NCBI GenBank assembly: GCA_029257755.1
Contig: JARIAP010000036.1
Span: forward strand, 1-13,516
DNA from: Helicobacter sp.
Lineage (GTDB): Bacteria; Campylobacterota; Campylobacteria; Campylobacterales; Helicobacteraceae
DNA: 13,516 nucleotides
Reading direction: 5' to 3'
The notes below the pieces were generated by a model that was given only the letters and a program-made list of their open reading frames with translations, did no database searches and had not been told where the DNA came from. Of the stretch, positions 1-7,588 are shown in pieces. Each line of letters begins with the position of its first letter. Within the stretch, counting starts at the first letter, position 1. The position numbers were made by a program, and so were the translations under genes.

Positions 1-107
1 CTTGGTTTTTCAGTAGCATTATCAGGTATTATAATACCAGAGTTTGTCTTTTTTTCTTCTTCAACTCTTTCAACTAACACTCTTTTTCCTAGTGGTTTAA
101 AAGCCAT
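1..107 (-). CDS. groES: Co-chaperonin GroES, N-terminal part (runs off the left edge)
   Basis: GroES forms the heptameric lid of the GroEL folding chamber in the cytoplasm. The visible 35 residues begin [18 protein letters not shown] and continue through [13 protein letters not shown]. This is the conserved GroES N-terminus: the 'PLGxRVLVxR' strand, then the start of the mobile loop that contacts GroEL ('GIIIPD'). The start is fixed by an AAGGAG ribosome binding site at 115-120, seven bases ahead of the ATG. The rest of groES, and presumably groEL, lie outside the window to the left. Upstream are a promoter, a CIRCE element and a HAIR-like dyad, so the operon is probably heat-shock regulated. 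The family call is near certain, although only about a third of the protein is visible. Confidence 0.95.
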   Translation of the reverse strand, partial: MAFKPLGKRVLVERVEEEKKTNSGIIIPDNATEKP

Positions 108-135
108 TGTATTTCTCCTTATTGAAATTTCATAA

Positions 136-162
136 TTAGCACTTAAAAATTTTAAGTGATAA
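136..162 (-). promoter_or_regulatory. CIRCE operator (HrcA binding site) of groES
   Basis: The plus strand reads TTAGCACTT, nine bases, AAGTGATAA. The CIRCE consensus is TTAGCACTC-N9-GAGTGCTAA, so the left arm matches 8 of 9 positions and the right arm 7 of 9, with exactly the required 9-base spacer. It lies just downstream of the predicted -10 box and covers the likely transcription start of groES, a position from which HrcA would block initiation. Confidence 0.85.
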
Positions 163-163
163 A

Positions 164-192
164 ATTGTATTAATTTTTGGTTAATAAGTCAA
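164..192 (-). promoter_or_regulatory. groES promoter, sigma70 type
   Basis: On the minus strand there is a -35 box TTGACT (192-187), a 17-base spacer and a -10 box TACAAT (169-164), close to the ideal housekeeping promoter. The start site would fall near 157, inside the CIRCE element. A second TATAAT lies on the minus strand at 200-195 and could serve as an alternative -10, since -35 boxes are weakly conserved in this group. Confidence 0.65.
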
Positions 193-218
193 GGTATTAT
201 ACTATCATATTAAATAAT

Positions 219-239
219 ATTTAGTCTATTAGACTAAAG
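219..239. promoter_or_regulatory. HAIR-like dyad, candidate HspR operator upstream of groES
   Basis: Read on the minus strand, the site is CTTTAGT, seven bases, ACTAAAT. The HspR operator HAIR has consensus CTTGAGT-N7-ACTCAAG, so the arms match 6 of 7 and 5 of 7 with the correct spacing. The core is a perfect 9-1-9 inverted repeat (220-238). It lies upstream of the groES -35 box. In H. pylori groESL is repressed by both HrcA and HspR, which makes this reading plausible. A run of T follows on the plus strand, so a terminator hairpin is the alternative, but no plus-strand gene ends here. Confidence 0.45.
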
Positions 240-253
240 TTTTTTAATATCTA

Positions 254-1336
254 TTATATAAATATTTGTTTTGGTTTGAAAAATAAAAAGCAAATTGCAT
301 GAAATATACAAAAACAAATAGATGAAATAATAATTATATTAAATTTATTGTTGTTCATTGTAATTACAGCAATAAACATCATGTAGCACATATTTATTAT
401 TAATGGAGCTAAATTATTGAATTTTTTATATAAAAAGAAATGTAAGTGAAAATCATTTGGTTTTAGCAATACATTAAGTTTTTTTAATAAAGATTTATTT
501 TGCATTGATTTAATTCTAACTAGCATGTTTAATATAATTTCACACAATGGATATAAGAAAAGACTAAAAATATATAATATATTTACATTATAATACCAAA
601 TGGCAATGATTGATAATGCACCCAAATAAAATCCTAGCAGAAAAGCCCCACTATCTCCCAAGAACATCTTTCCAAATGGATAATTAAAAAGTAGAAATAT
701 ACATATTATGCCACATAATAACATACCAGAAACTACAATAAAATTACCTTCTAGATTATACACAACAAGGCAAATAGAAGCAAGTATCAATATAAATGTA
801 AAAGCTGCATTACCATTTATACCATCAATTACATTCATGCTATTTGTTGTAAATAAAAGGAATATATAGCATGTAATTGCTGTTGTCATATATAGGGTAT
901 TATTTGTGGAAAATTCAAAATGAGATAAAACAATAAAATATAAAATACCAATTGATTGTATGCAAAGTTTTGTTAAAAAGCTAATAGACTTATTGTTGTC
1001 TTTTGGTATTCCACTAGACATTACAATTAAAGAGGCTATATACAAATGCAATCCAGCATATTCATAAAATCTTGTTGTGCATTGAACATATAATGTATCA
1101 GAAAAAAATGAGTTATAATGGACTTCAATTCCAGCCATAACAATTATTATAAAAGCAATCAATATAGCAACACCGCCACAACGAGGGGTATTTATTGTGT
1201 GAATTTTGAATGATTTTTGACATTTTTTATCTTGCATAAGTTGCATTGTTTGTGCAAGAATATATGTAAGAGTTAATGCTATAAATCCACAAAAAATACC
1301 TAGTGCCATAAAACAACCAAGAATATATAAATCCAT
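254..1336 (-). CDS. Polytopic GT4 (WecA/MraY-like) polyprenyl-phosphate sugar-1-phosphate transferase
   Basis: This 360-residue inner-membrane protein has about ten hydrophobic segments. The family moves a sugar-1-phosphate from a UDP-sugar to undecaprenyl phosphate, starting O-antigen or a related surface glycan. Visible family motifs in order: TPRCGG (50-55), NSMNVIDGINGNA (165-177), GDSGA (227-231) and a C-terminal cytoplasmic FHLHFF (296-301) in place of the usual HIHH box. The acidic pair expected in the second cytoplasmic loop ('GLxDD' or 'GLxED') reads SGIPKD (108-113), so the first acidic residue is lysine. This could mean altered or lost catalysis. Length is normal and the frame is intact. 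It is transcribed away from ilvA with a weak ribosome binding site. O-antigen initiation is more likely than the peptidoglycan MraY role, but the sugar cannot be told from sequence. Confidence 0.8.
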   Translation of the reverse strand: MDLYILGCFMALGIFCGFIALTLTYILAQTMQLMQDKKCQKSFKIHTINTPRCGGVAILIAFIIIVMAGIEVHYNSFFSDTLYVQCTTRFYEYAGLHLYIASLIVMSSGIPKDNNKSISFLTKLCIQSIGILYFIVLSHFEFSTNNTLYMTTAITCYIFLLFTTNSMNVIDGINGNAAFTFILILASICLVVYNLEGNFIVVSGMLLCGIICIFLLFNYPFGKMFLGDSGAFLLGFYLGALSIIAIWYYNVNILYIFSLFLYPLCEIILNMLVRIKSMQNKSLLKKLNVLLKPNDFHLHFFLYKKFNNLAPLIINMCYMMFIAVITMNNNKFNIIIISSICFCIFHAICFLFFKPKQIFI

Positions 1337-1445
1337 ATTTATGTATAGCCTTGTTATAAATATTTGAAATCAATGTTTTTTATATTATTGAAATTATAAT
1401 GAAATAGTGTAAAAACAAGATAACAATAGTTTATATCGTATAAGT

Positions 1446-1471
1446 TAAAATACACATAAACATGATAAAAT
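1446..1471 (+). promoter_or_regulatory. Candidate ilvA promoter (-10 region)
   Basis: Two TAAAAT boxes, at 1446-1451 and 1466-1471, lie 46 and 26 bases before the ilvA start codon. Both resemble the -10 boxes seen before other genes in this window. Which one is used cannot be decided. There is no recognisable -35 box, as is usual in this group. Confidence 0.4.
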
Positions 1472-1496
1472 ACAAAATTATTTAAAAGGATATATA

Positions 1497-2732
1497 ATGC
1501 AATTAATTGGTATTAATAAAATTAAAGAAGCTAAGAATAGATTAGATGGGATAACAATGAGGCATCCATTAGCTTATGCGCCTAGATTAAGTAAATTATC
1601 AAATGCACAAGTGTATCTAAAAAAAGAGAATTTACAACCCACTGGTGCATTTAAAATAAGAGGAGCATTTAATAAAATTGCTACATTAAAAGAAGAGGAT
1701 ATAAAAAATAAAACACAAATTTTAGATAGGGGTGTTATTTGTGCAAGTGCGGGAAATCATGCACAAGGAGTTGCGTTTTCAGCACAACATTTTAAGACAA
1801 AAGCTGTTATTGTAATGCCAGAAGCAACACCACTACTAAAGGTTATAGGAACAAAAGCTATGGGCGCAGAAGTTGTGTTGGCAGGAAATAATTATGATGA
1901 AGCTTACGCATATGCTTTAACACTTGCAAAAGAACAAAATCTAACCTTTATACATCCTTTTGCAGATATAGAAGTTATGGCTGGACAGGGTAGTATAGCA
2001 CTTGAAATGATAGAAGAAGAAAAGTTAGATATTGTTATTGTTCCTATTGGTGGTGGTGGTCTTATTAGTGGTATTGCAAGTGTATATAAGGCTTTATCTC
2101 CAAACACAAAGATTATTGGTGTTAATGCAAAGGGTGCAAATGCTATGAAAAATAGTTTTTATAAAAAACAGATTCTAAACTCACAAAGTGTAAAAACAAT
2201 AGCAGATGGAATTGCTGTAAGAGATGTAAATGAATTAGCTTTTCAATATATTATAAATGGTGTTAGCGATATTGTTGAGGTTGATGACGAAGAAATTGCA
2301 AGTGCGATTTTATTTTTATTAGAATCTCAAAAGCTTGTAGTTGAAGGGGCTGGTGCTGCAAGTGTGGCTGCATTAATGCATCATAAATTAGATTTAGAAC
2401 CAAGACAAAAGGTTGGTGTTATATTAAGCGGTGGCAATATTGATGTAACAATGCTTAATATAATTATAGAAAAAGCATTATTGAAAAGTGATAGAAAAAT
2501 GAAGTTTCAAGTAATATTAGTGGATAAGCCCGGTAGTTTGCAAAAATTAACAGAACTATTAACAAAAGAAGGTGCAAACATTGTTTTTATTAATTATTCA
2601 AGGGTTAGCACAAAACTTGAATATGGAGATGCTATAGTAGAATTAGCATTAGAAATAAAAGGTAGAGAACATAAAGAATCTGTATATAGAATATTGCTTG
2701 AAAATGGTTATAAGTTCAATGAGGTTATGTAG
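1497..2732 (+). CDS. ilvA: Threonine ammonia-lyase (threonine deaminase) with one ACT domain
   Basis: This is a PLP enzyme of fold type II that converts threonine to 2-oxobutanoate, the first step of isoleucine synthesis, in the cytoplasm. The PLP lysine is K53 in TGAFKIRGAF. The substrate loop is SAGNHAQG (84-91), the phosphate-binding glycine loop is GGGGL (185-189), and SGGN (311-314) is also conserved. Residues from about 335 to 411 form a single C-terminal ACT domain (KFQVILVDKPGSLQKL), the likely site of feedback control. At 411 residues it fits the one-ACT type found in Campylobacter rather than the longer E. coli biosynthetic enzyme. The start is supported by AAAAGGA at 1484-1490. It is apparently a single-gene unit, diverging from the GT4 gene. 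A degradative role is possible, but the ACT domain favours biosynthesis. Confidence 0.93.
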   Translation: MQLIGINKIKEAKNRLDGITMRHPLAYAPRLSKLSNAQVYLKKENLQPTGAFKIRGAFNKIATLKEEDIKNKTQILDRGVICASAGNHAQGVAFSAQHFKTKAVIVMPEATPLLKVIGTKAMGAEVVLAGNNYDEAYAYALTLAKEQNLTFIHPFADIEVMAGQGSIALEMIEEEKLDIVIVPIGGGGLISGIASVYKALSPNTKIIGVNAKGANAMKNSFYKKQILNSQSVKTIADGIAVRDVNELAFQYIINGVSDIVEVDDEEIASAILFLLESQKLVVEGAGAASVAALMHHKLDLEPRQKVGVILSGGNIDVTMLNIIIEKALLKSDRKMKFQVILVDKPGSLQKLTELLTKEGANIVFINYSRVSTKLEYGDAIVELALEIKGREHKESVYRILLENGYKFNEVM

Positions 2733-2806
2733 TGTATTTTTATAATAAATGAAGTTAGTTAATAAATAAAATTTATGAACAAGTGTAAAAATGATTATTT
2801 TAATGA

Positions 2807-2812
2807 TATAAT
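2807..2812 (+). promoter_or_regulatory. -10 box of the tRNA-Ser gene
   Basis: A perfect TATAAT with an upstream TG (TGATATAAT, extended -10) lies 13 bases before the first base of the tRNA. This spacing would give a very short 5' leader for RNase P to remove. Confidence 0.65.
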
Positions 2813-2825
2813 CTTGCTTTTAAAT

Positions 2826-2913
2826 AGAGAGGTGTCCGAGTGGTTGAAGGAGCACGCCTGGAACGCGTGTAAAGTGAAAGCTTTCGAGGGTTCAAATCCC
2901 TTCCTCTCTGCCA
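2826..2913 (+). tRNA. tRNA-Ser(GGA)
   Basis: This is an 88-base class II tRNA. The acceptor arms AGAGAGG (2826-2832) and CCTCTCT (2903-2909) pair perfectly, followed by discriminator G and an encoded CCA. The anticodon stem CACGC/GCGTG (2853-2857, 2865-2869) encloses the loop CTGGAAC, giving anticodon GGA at 2860-2862, which reads UCC and UCU. A long variable arm, typical of serine tRNAs, precedes the T arm with its GGTTCAAATCC loop. The gene stands alone between ilvA and fucT. Confidence 0.97.
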
Positions 2914-3024
2914 TATTATAAGTGTTTTTATTATATTAATATTCTTATATTTATAGAATCAAATAGTTGTTTTCTTATTTATAGTTTATCAAATCAATAT
3001 TTTTTACAATAAGGAGTATATGTA

Positions 3025-4158
3025 ATGAATAAAAAAATTGTTAAAATGAAGATTGTAGATTGGTGGAATGATGATACAGAAGAAAACTTTTATTCAAATC
3101 AATTTGTTAATATATTGCAAAGTCAATATGAAATAATTTATTCAAATAATCCAGATTTTATTATATATGGTCCATTTGGCAAAGAACATTTAAAATATGA
3201 TTGTGTTAAAATATTTTATACAGGAGAGAATATTACCCCAGATTATAATATAGCAGATTATGCTATAGGTTTTGATTATATGGATTTTTGTGATAGATAC
3301 TTGAGAATACCACTTTGGATTTTTTGTGGTATATTTAAAAAAATAAAATACAATAAAACAAAATTTTGTTCTTTTTTGGTTAGTAATGGTAAGGCTACAA
3401 TGCTTAGAGATATATTCTTTGAAGAACTTAGCAAATATAAAAAAGTAGATTCTGGTGGTAGATGGAAAAATAATATAGGTGCTCCTATTGAAAACAAAAT
3501 AGAATGGCTTAAATCTTATAAATTTAATATTTGTTTTGAAAATTCTAGTCATCCCGGATATTTAACAGAAAAACTCTTTGATGCTTTTGCTGCTGGATGT
3601 ATCCCTATTTATTGGGGAGATACAAGTCTTAGGGTAGGAGAAGAAAATACTGCATTAAATAATAATCATAATATTGATTATAGCAAGATTCATGGGGGGG
3701 GGGGGGTAGATAATAACCTATTAATATCCATTGATACAAGAATACCAAATATACCACAACATCTTATTGATTATAAAATAAATCCAAAATCTTTTATAAA
3801 TGCACATAATTTTTCAACAATAGGTGATTTAATAGAAGAAGTAAAAAGAATAGATAATGATAAACAAGCATATGAAGAAATGATTAATGAGCCTATATTT
3901 TTAGATAATTTTAATCCTATAACATTTTATGAAAATAAATTATTTATATTTCTTGATTCAATAGTATCTCAAGGAAGAGAATTAGCTAAAAGAAGGGGAT
4001 GGGGGCAATACAAAGAAGATTATCTTAAAAGAGCTTACATGTTAGATAAAGAAAGGAAATATATTGATTATTGTTTTAAACATAAAAGTATCATTTCAAA
4101 TATAAGAAATATATCTGAGCTTCCTCGTAATATTATTAGGAGAATTAGGGGAAAGTAA
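3025..4158 (+). CDS. fucT: Alpha-1,3-fucosyltransferase (GT10), phase-variable through a poly-G tract
   Basis: The enzyme transfers fucose from GDP-fucose to N-acetylglucosamine in LPS glycans, making Lewis-type structures at the cytoplasmic face of the inner membrane. Matches to H. pylori FucT include KIVDWWNDD (9-17), VKIFYTGEN (61-69), ADYAIGFDYMDFCDRYLR (77-94), YKFNICFEN (165-173) and the GDP-fucose motif GYLTEKLFDA (178-187) with its Glu-Lys pair, then IPIYWG (193-198). The 377-residue protein has an insertion of about 50 residues after IPIYWGD that contains four glycines coded by the G13 run (224-227). The C-terminal heptad repeats of H. pylori FucT are absent, but the end is basic (IIRRIRGK), which could hold it to the membrane. 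AAGGAG at 3011-3016 supports the start. As written the gene is in frame (ON). It is monocistronic and follows tRNA-Ser. Confidence 0.93.
   Translation: MNKKIVKMKIVDWWNDDTEENFYSNQFVNILQSQYEIIYSNNPDFIIYGPFGKEHLKYDCVKIFYTGENITPDYNIADYAIGFDYMDFCDRYLRIPLWIFCGIFKKIKYNKTKFCSFLVSNGKATMLRDIFFEELSKYKKVDSGGRWKNNIGAPIENKIEWLKSYKFNICFENSSHPGYLTEKLFDAFAAGCIPIYWGDTSLRVGEENTALNNNHNIDYSKIHGGGGVDNNLLISIDTRIPNIPQHLIDYKINPKSFINAHNFSTIGDLIEEVKRIDNDKQAYEEMINEPIFLDNFNPITFYENKLFIFLDSIVSQGRELAKRRGWGQYKEDYLKRAYMLDKERKYIDYCFKHKSIISNIRNISELPRNIIRRIRGK
3694..3706 (+). repeat. Homopolymeric G13 tract inside fucT (phase-variation switch)
   Basis: Thirteen consecutive G follow the histidine codon 223 in a gene otherwise very rich in A and T. 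G13 keeps the frame open (four GGG codons, then GTA). With G12 the next codon is TAG. With G14 the reading is GGT AGA TAA. Either change therefore stops translation within three codons after the tract, leaving about 227-229 residues and removing the last 150. Long poly-G/poly-C tracts are the standard slippage switch in Helicobacter and Campylobacter. Confidence 0.93.
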
Positions 4159-4173
4159 TTATAACATGATTCT

Positions 4174-4210
4174 AAAAATTAATTTTTGATTATTAAATGT
4201 TTTTAACATT
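4174..4210. terminator. Possible hairpins between convergent fucT and fabH
   Basis: The 91-base gap between two convergent genes holds the palindrome AAAAATTAATTTTT (4174-4187) and a small stem AATGTT/AACATT with a 3-base loop (4196-4210). They could end transcription from both sides, but they are AT-only or short, so this is weak. Confidence 0.25.
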
Positions 4211-4249
4211 CATTTAGCAGTAATATTAAAATTTATACTTAATAATAAA

Positions 4250-5266
4250 TTAATTCTGTATAAAATCAACATACACCAACGCACTACCCCAAGTAAAACC
4301 AGATCCAAATGCATCCAATAGTAATAAATCCCCATTTTTTAATTTGCTATCATTATATGCACTATCAATAGCCATAGGGATACTAGCAGCAGATGTATTG
4401 CCATATTTATGGACACTCAAAATGAGTTTTTCTTGCGGTAATGATAAAGTATTTGCTACAGATTGTATAATGCGTAAATTAGCTTGGTGTGGGATAAAGT
4501 AACTAAGCTCGTTTATAGTAATATTATTTTTTTCTAAAATATTTTTTGCATCTTTTGCTATTGTTCTTACAGCTATTTTAAAAACTTCATTGCCCTTCAT
4601 TTTTAATAATTGATCTTGTAAAATATTTTTATTTACATCAAAAGTATTTGATATTTCATTATATTGAAAATCGCTTTCATGTGTAGGTGTGCATAATAAA
4701 TTAGAAAAGTTTCCATCAGATGAAATATGAATATCTTTAATTCCAATTTTATCGCTTCTAGAAACAATACAAGCACCAGCCCCATCACCAAATAATACAC
4801 AAGTGCTTCTATCTTTAAAATCAAGTATAGAGCTTATTTTTTCTGCTCCAACTACCAAAACATTTTTGCACATTCCACTTTCAATGTGTGCCTTTGCAAT
4901 TGATAAGGCATATATAAATCCCGTGCAAGCCGCAGATATATCAAAAGCGGGAATATTTGATATGCCAAGTTTCGAGGCTATAATACATGCAGTAGATGGC
5001 ATACCAAAAAAATCAGGACTAATAGTAGCACATATAATTAAGTCTATATCATTAATCTTTAGTTTTGCTCTATCTATAGCCAATTCTGCTGCTTTTACAC
5101 CTAAATCACTACTTTTTTCTTCTTTATTAGCAAAATATCTAGTTTTTATTCCTGTTCTTTGAATAATCCACTCATCACTTGTATCTATATATTGCTTGAA
5201 AAAATCATTTGATATACAATTTGTTGGTATATATGATGCAACGGATCTAATAGAAGAATACAGCAT
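4250..5266 (-). CDS. fabH: Beta-ketoacyl-ACP synthase III (FabH)
   Basis: FabH condenses acetyl-CoA with malonyl-ACP to start type II fatty acid synthesis in the cytoplasm. The catalytic triad is complete: C114 in SAACTGF, H260 in [10 protein letters not shown] and N290 in YGNTSAAS. The glycine-rich C-terminal [10 protein letters not shown] is also typical. The N-terminus has the [17 protein letters not shown] stretch (27-43) expected of this family. At 338 residues it is slightly longer than the usual 320-330. The start is set by AAGGAG just ahead of the ATG. It is the last gene of the ndk–DUF177–rpmF–plsX–fabH group, 98 bases after plsX, and a TATAAT in that gap may give it extra transcription. 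Confidence 0.96.
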   Translation of the reverse strand: MLYSSIRSVASYIPTNCISNDFFKQYIDTSDEWIIQRTGIKTRYFANKEEKSSDLGVKAAELAIDRAKLKINDIDLIICATISPDFFGMPSTACIIASKLGISNIPAFDISAACTGFIYALSIAKAHIESGMCKNVLVVGAEKISSILDFKDRSTCVLFGDGAGACIVSRSDKIGIKDIHISSDGNFSNLLCTPTHESDFQYNEISNTFDVNKNILQDQLLKMKGNEVFKIAVRTIAKDAKNILEKNNITINELSYFIPHQANLRIIQSVANTLSLPQEKLILSVHKYGNTSAASIPMAIDSAYNDSKLKNGDLLLLDAFGSGFTWGSALVYVDFIQN

Positions 5267-5320
5267 ACAACTCCTTTTTACTATTTAAGACACAATTTAC
5301 TAGGCTACAATAATTATTTA

Positions 5321-5326
5321 ATTATA
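5321..5326 (-). promoter_or_regulatory. Possible internal -10 box for fabH
   Basis: A perfect TATAAT reads toward fabH in the 98-base gap between plsX and fabH, about 55 bases ahead of the fabH start. In such AT-rich DNA chance matches are common, so this is a suggestion only. Confidence 0.3.
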
Positions 5327-5364
5327 CGATAAATAAAACTAAAAATATATAAATAAGTGTTGTT

Positions 5365-6408
5365 TTATGTAACATTATCGGTATTTGTTTGATTGCAATT
5401 ATTTTGCATTTGTGTTTCTTGAAAAACTTCTGTTATTTTTTCACATATTTTTGTTTCACATGATTCTATAGCTTGATACAAGGCATTTTCCATTGCTCTT
5501 GTATTGCTTTTACCATGACTTATTATTATTGGTTTTTTAATTCCAAGTAATGGCGCCCCACCATACTCTGCATAATCAATTTTTAATTTTAGAATTTTAA
5601 ATGCTTGTTTCATAAAAACATATCCAATAGAAGCTATTATGGATTGTTTTATTTCTTGTTTTAGTATAGTGCTAATGGAACTTGCAACACCTTCACTAGC
5701 TTTTAATACTAAATTACCCATAAATCCATCACAAACAATAACATCAACAGATCCATTAAAAATATCAGAACCTTCAACATTACCTTTAAAGAAAGAATAT
5801 TTTTTTAGCAATTTAAATGCTTGTTTTGTTAGATCATTTCCCTTAGAATCTTCTTCTCCATTTGATAAAAGCCCTACACTTGGCATATTATGTTTTAGAA
5901 TATGCTTTGCATAATGGTATCCCATAAGTGCAAAATCTACTAGATATTCAGGTTTGCAGTCTGTATTTGCACCAGCATCTAATATTATACTTCTTTTGTT
6001 TGTAATTGTTGGCATACATGTGCAAATTGCAGGGCGGGAAACACCTTTGATTCTACCTATTTGTAATGTTGCTAGACTCATTGTTGCACCACTATGTCCT
6101 GCACTAACACATGCATCTGCTTGATTGTTTTTTACAAGCTGTATAGCATGATATATTGAAGTATTGTTTCTCTTATTTGCATTGCTCGCTTGTTCGTCCA
6201 TTTTTATGAAATCATCTGTATGTAAAATTTCTATATTTTGCAAAAGTTTATTTGAAAAATTTCTAGAATCAATAAATTCTTTAATTAGTATTTCATCGCC
6301 AACTAAAATAGCTTTAAAATTTTTATTTTCTAATGCTTTAAATAATCCATTTACAACAGGCTCTATTCCATTGTCAGCACCCATTGCATCTAATGCAATT
6401 TTTAACAT
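5365..6408 (-). CDS. plsX: Phosphate acyltransferase PlsX
   Basis: PlsX converts acyl-ACP to acyl-phosphate, the donor for PlsY in phosphatidic acid synthesis, and sits on the inner face of the membrane. Signature stretches are [11 protein letters not shown] at the N-terminus, [27 protein letters not shown] and [21 protein letters not shown] place the start at the ATG at 6408, giving 347 residues. There the protein begins [12 protein letters not shown] like other PlsX proteins, and the codon lies four bases after the rpmF stop. An upstream ATG at 6468 would add 20 residues with no family match and overlap rpmF. No good ribosome binding site precedes 6408, which suggests translational coupling to rpmF. 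Confidence 0.95.
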   Translation of the reverse strand: MLKIALDAMGADNGIEPVVNGLFKALENKNFKAILVGDEILIKEFIDSRNFSNKLLQNIEILHTDDFIKMDEQASNANKRNNTSIYHAIQLVKNNQADACVSAGHSGATMSLATLQIGRIKGVSRPAICTCMPTITNKRSIILDAGANTDCKPEYLVDFALMGYHYAKHILKHNMPSVGLLSNGEEDSKGNDLTKQAFKLLKKYSFFKGNVEGSDIFNGSVDVIVCDGFMGNLVLKASEGVASSISTILKQEIKQSIIASIGYVFMKQAFKILKLKIDYAEYGGAPLLGIKKPIIISHGKSNTRAMENALYQAIESCETKICEKITEVFQETQMQNNCNQTNTDNVT

Positions 6409-6412
6409 GTTC

Positions 6413-6562
6413 TTAATTGTATGTTTGTGTAAATTTATTGATATAATGTGGAAGTTTCCAGCTACCATCTTTATCTTTAATAGGCTTTGCTAAAACAACT
6501 TTGTAATGCGTTCTTCTTTTTGCTGCCCTTGTTTTACTTACTCTTCTCTTAGGAACTGCCAT
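6413..6562 (-). CDS. rpmF: 50S ribosomal protein L32
   Basis: L32 is a small protein of the large ribosomal subunit. The 49-residue product begins [19 protein letters not shown], the conserved basic L32 N-terminus, and ends NKFTQTYN. It lacks the cysteine zinc motif seen in some L32 proteins. The ribosome binding site AAGGAG (6573-6568) is formed by the last two sense codons (Lys-Glu) of the upstream DUF177 gene, whose stop codon ends two bases before this ATG. Only four bases separate its stop from plsX. The pairing of DUF177, rpmF and plsX is a well-known conserved arrangement. Confidence 0.97.
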   Translation of the reverse strand: MAVPKRRVSKTRAAKRRTHYKVVLAKPIKDKDGSWKLPHYINKFTQTYN

Positions 6563-6564
6563 AA

Positions 6565-6951
6565 TTACTCCTTGATATTATAATCTAATCTTATAGATTC
6601 AATCTCACTTTCTATAATGAATTTAAAATCTATAAAGCCTTCAAAAAACTCAATAATATCTAAACAATTAATATCATTAGTTTGGCTTTGTATTTCCCAG
6701 ATACCATCTGAAAAATACAAAACTAAATCTTCATTAATATGTTTAATAAAATTTTCACCACTCTTAGCACATATAAGATTTAATTTACCAAATATTTTAC
6801 CACTAAATTCAACAAGATTTGAATATTTCTTTATAAGTTCACCATCTAAACTTATATTTTCATCTCTATCTAATAAGGCACTATTAGATGAATTTAGCAG
6901 AAAATTTATAGGTTTTGGTTTATTTGCAATCTTTCTAAACTCTATTTTCAC
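6565..6951 (-). CDS. DUF177 (YceD-like) family protein upstream of rpmF
   Basis: The 128-residue cytoplasmic protein has the DUF177 layout: a beta-rich N-terminal half, a short CAKSG segment (62-66) where many homologues carry a CxxC pair, and an acidic C-terminal end [25 protein letters not shown]. Only one cysteine of the pair is present, so zinc binding is unlikely. Family members adjoin rpmF in most bacteria; the E. coli member YceD has been linked to rRNA handling, but the exact role is uncertain. The start is GTG at 6951, with only a weak upstream GGT as ribosome binding site and no in-frame ATG that fits better. It sits 36 bases after ndk and two bases before rpmF, and is surely co-transcribed. 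Confidence 0.82.
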   Translation of the reverse strand: MKIEFRKIANKPKPINFLLNSSNSALLDRDENISLDGELIKKYSNLVEFSGKIFGKLNLICAKSGENFIKHINEDLVLYFSDGIWEIQSQTNDINCLDIIEFFEGFIDFKFIIESEIESIRLDYNIKE

Positions 6952-6987
6952 AGATAATTACCAATAAATGCAAAATTTAAAATCTTA

Positions 6988-7401
6988 TTAGCAAATCTTA
7001 CTTTTTGCAAAGAAAAACGCTATTTCTATTTCTGCATTTTCTTTAGAATCACTTCCATGAATTGCATTTGCATCAATGCTATCTGCAAAATCTGCACGAA
7101 TAGTTCCTTTTGCTGCTTCTTTTGGATTTGTTGCTCCCATAAGCTCACGATTTTTAGCAATAGCATTATCACCTTCTAAAACCATAACAACAACAGGTCC
7201 GCTAATCATAAAATCTACTAAATCTTTATAGAATGGTCTATTTTTATGCACAGCATAAAATTCTTGTGCATCTTCTTTGCTAAGTTGTATTTTTTTTGCT
7301 GCTGCTATACGCAAACCATTATCTTCAAACCTAGTAATAATTTTACCAATAACATTTTTTTTAACTGCATCTGGCTTTATTATAGATAAAGTTTGTTCCA
7401 T
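6988..7401 (-). CDS. ndk: Nucleoside diphosphate kinase
   Basis: Ndk transfers the gamma phosphate of ATP to nucleoside diphosphates through a phosphohistidine, balancing NTP and dNTP pools in the cytoplasm. The 137-residue protein starts [16 protein letters not shown]. The active-site histidine (H115 from the ATG start) lies in NAIHGSDS, and the family stretches [16 protein letters not shown] and [17 protein letters not shown] are intact. I use the ATG at 7401 rather than the TTG three bases upstream, because AAGGAAG sits at an ideal distance before it. It is the first gene of the ndk–DUF177–rpmF–plsX–fabH unit, preceded by a good -10 box. Confidence 0.97.
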   Translation of the reverse strand: MEQTLSIIKPDAVKKNVIGKIITRFEDNGLRIAAAKKIQLSKEDAQEFYAVHKNRPFYKDLVDFMISGPVVVMVLEGDNAIAKNRELMGATNPKEAAKGTIRADFADSIDANAIHGSDSKENAEIEIAFFFAKSKIC

Positions 7402-7451
7402 CAATAACTTCCTTATTTAATGTTAATTATATATACAAAAACAAAGTTCAT

Positions 7452-7457
7452 ATTATA
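7452..7457 (-). promoter_or_regulatory. -10 box of the ndk operon
   Basis: The minus strand reads TAGTGTATAAT, a perfect TATAAT about 50 bases before the ndk start codon. It is the best promoter candidate in the 207-base gap between lysA and ndk and would drive the five-gene unit. Confidence 0.6.
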
Positions 7458-7588
7458 CACTAAAAAATATCAAAAATCAAGCAACAAATACAATGAAATT
7501 ATCTATATAAATTTTATAGTTTATCTTTTACTTTTATTATTTGTTGATATATAATTAAAATACATTATATTAAAATTTATCTAAATAC

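Noticed and set aside
219..239. Rho-independent terminator for the GT4 gene
   Set aside because: The T run follows the dyad on the plus strand, while the GT4 gene reads on the minus strand. The 7-N7-7 spacing fits an operator better, although a terminator is not excluded.
1904..2107. Minus-strand open frame inside ilvA (67 residues), and similar overlapping frames inside fucT, fabH, plsX, DUF177 and gmhA
   Set aside because: They lie fully within well-supported genes on the other strand or in another frame, match no family, and lack ribosome binding sites.
6409..6468. PlsX start 20 codons upstream
   Set aside because: It would overlap the rpmF coding sequence, and the extra residues do not match PlsX, which begins at [12 protein letters not shown].
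7402..7404. TTG start for ndk one codon before the ATG
   Set aside because: ATG is the stronger start and the AAGGAAG site is well spaced for it.
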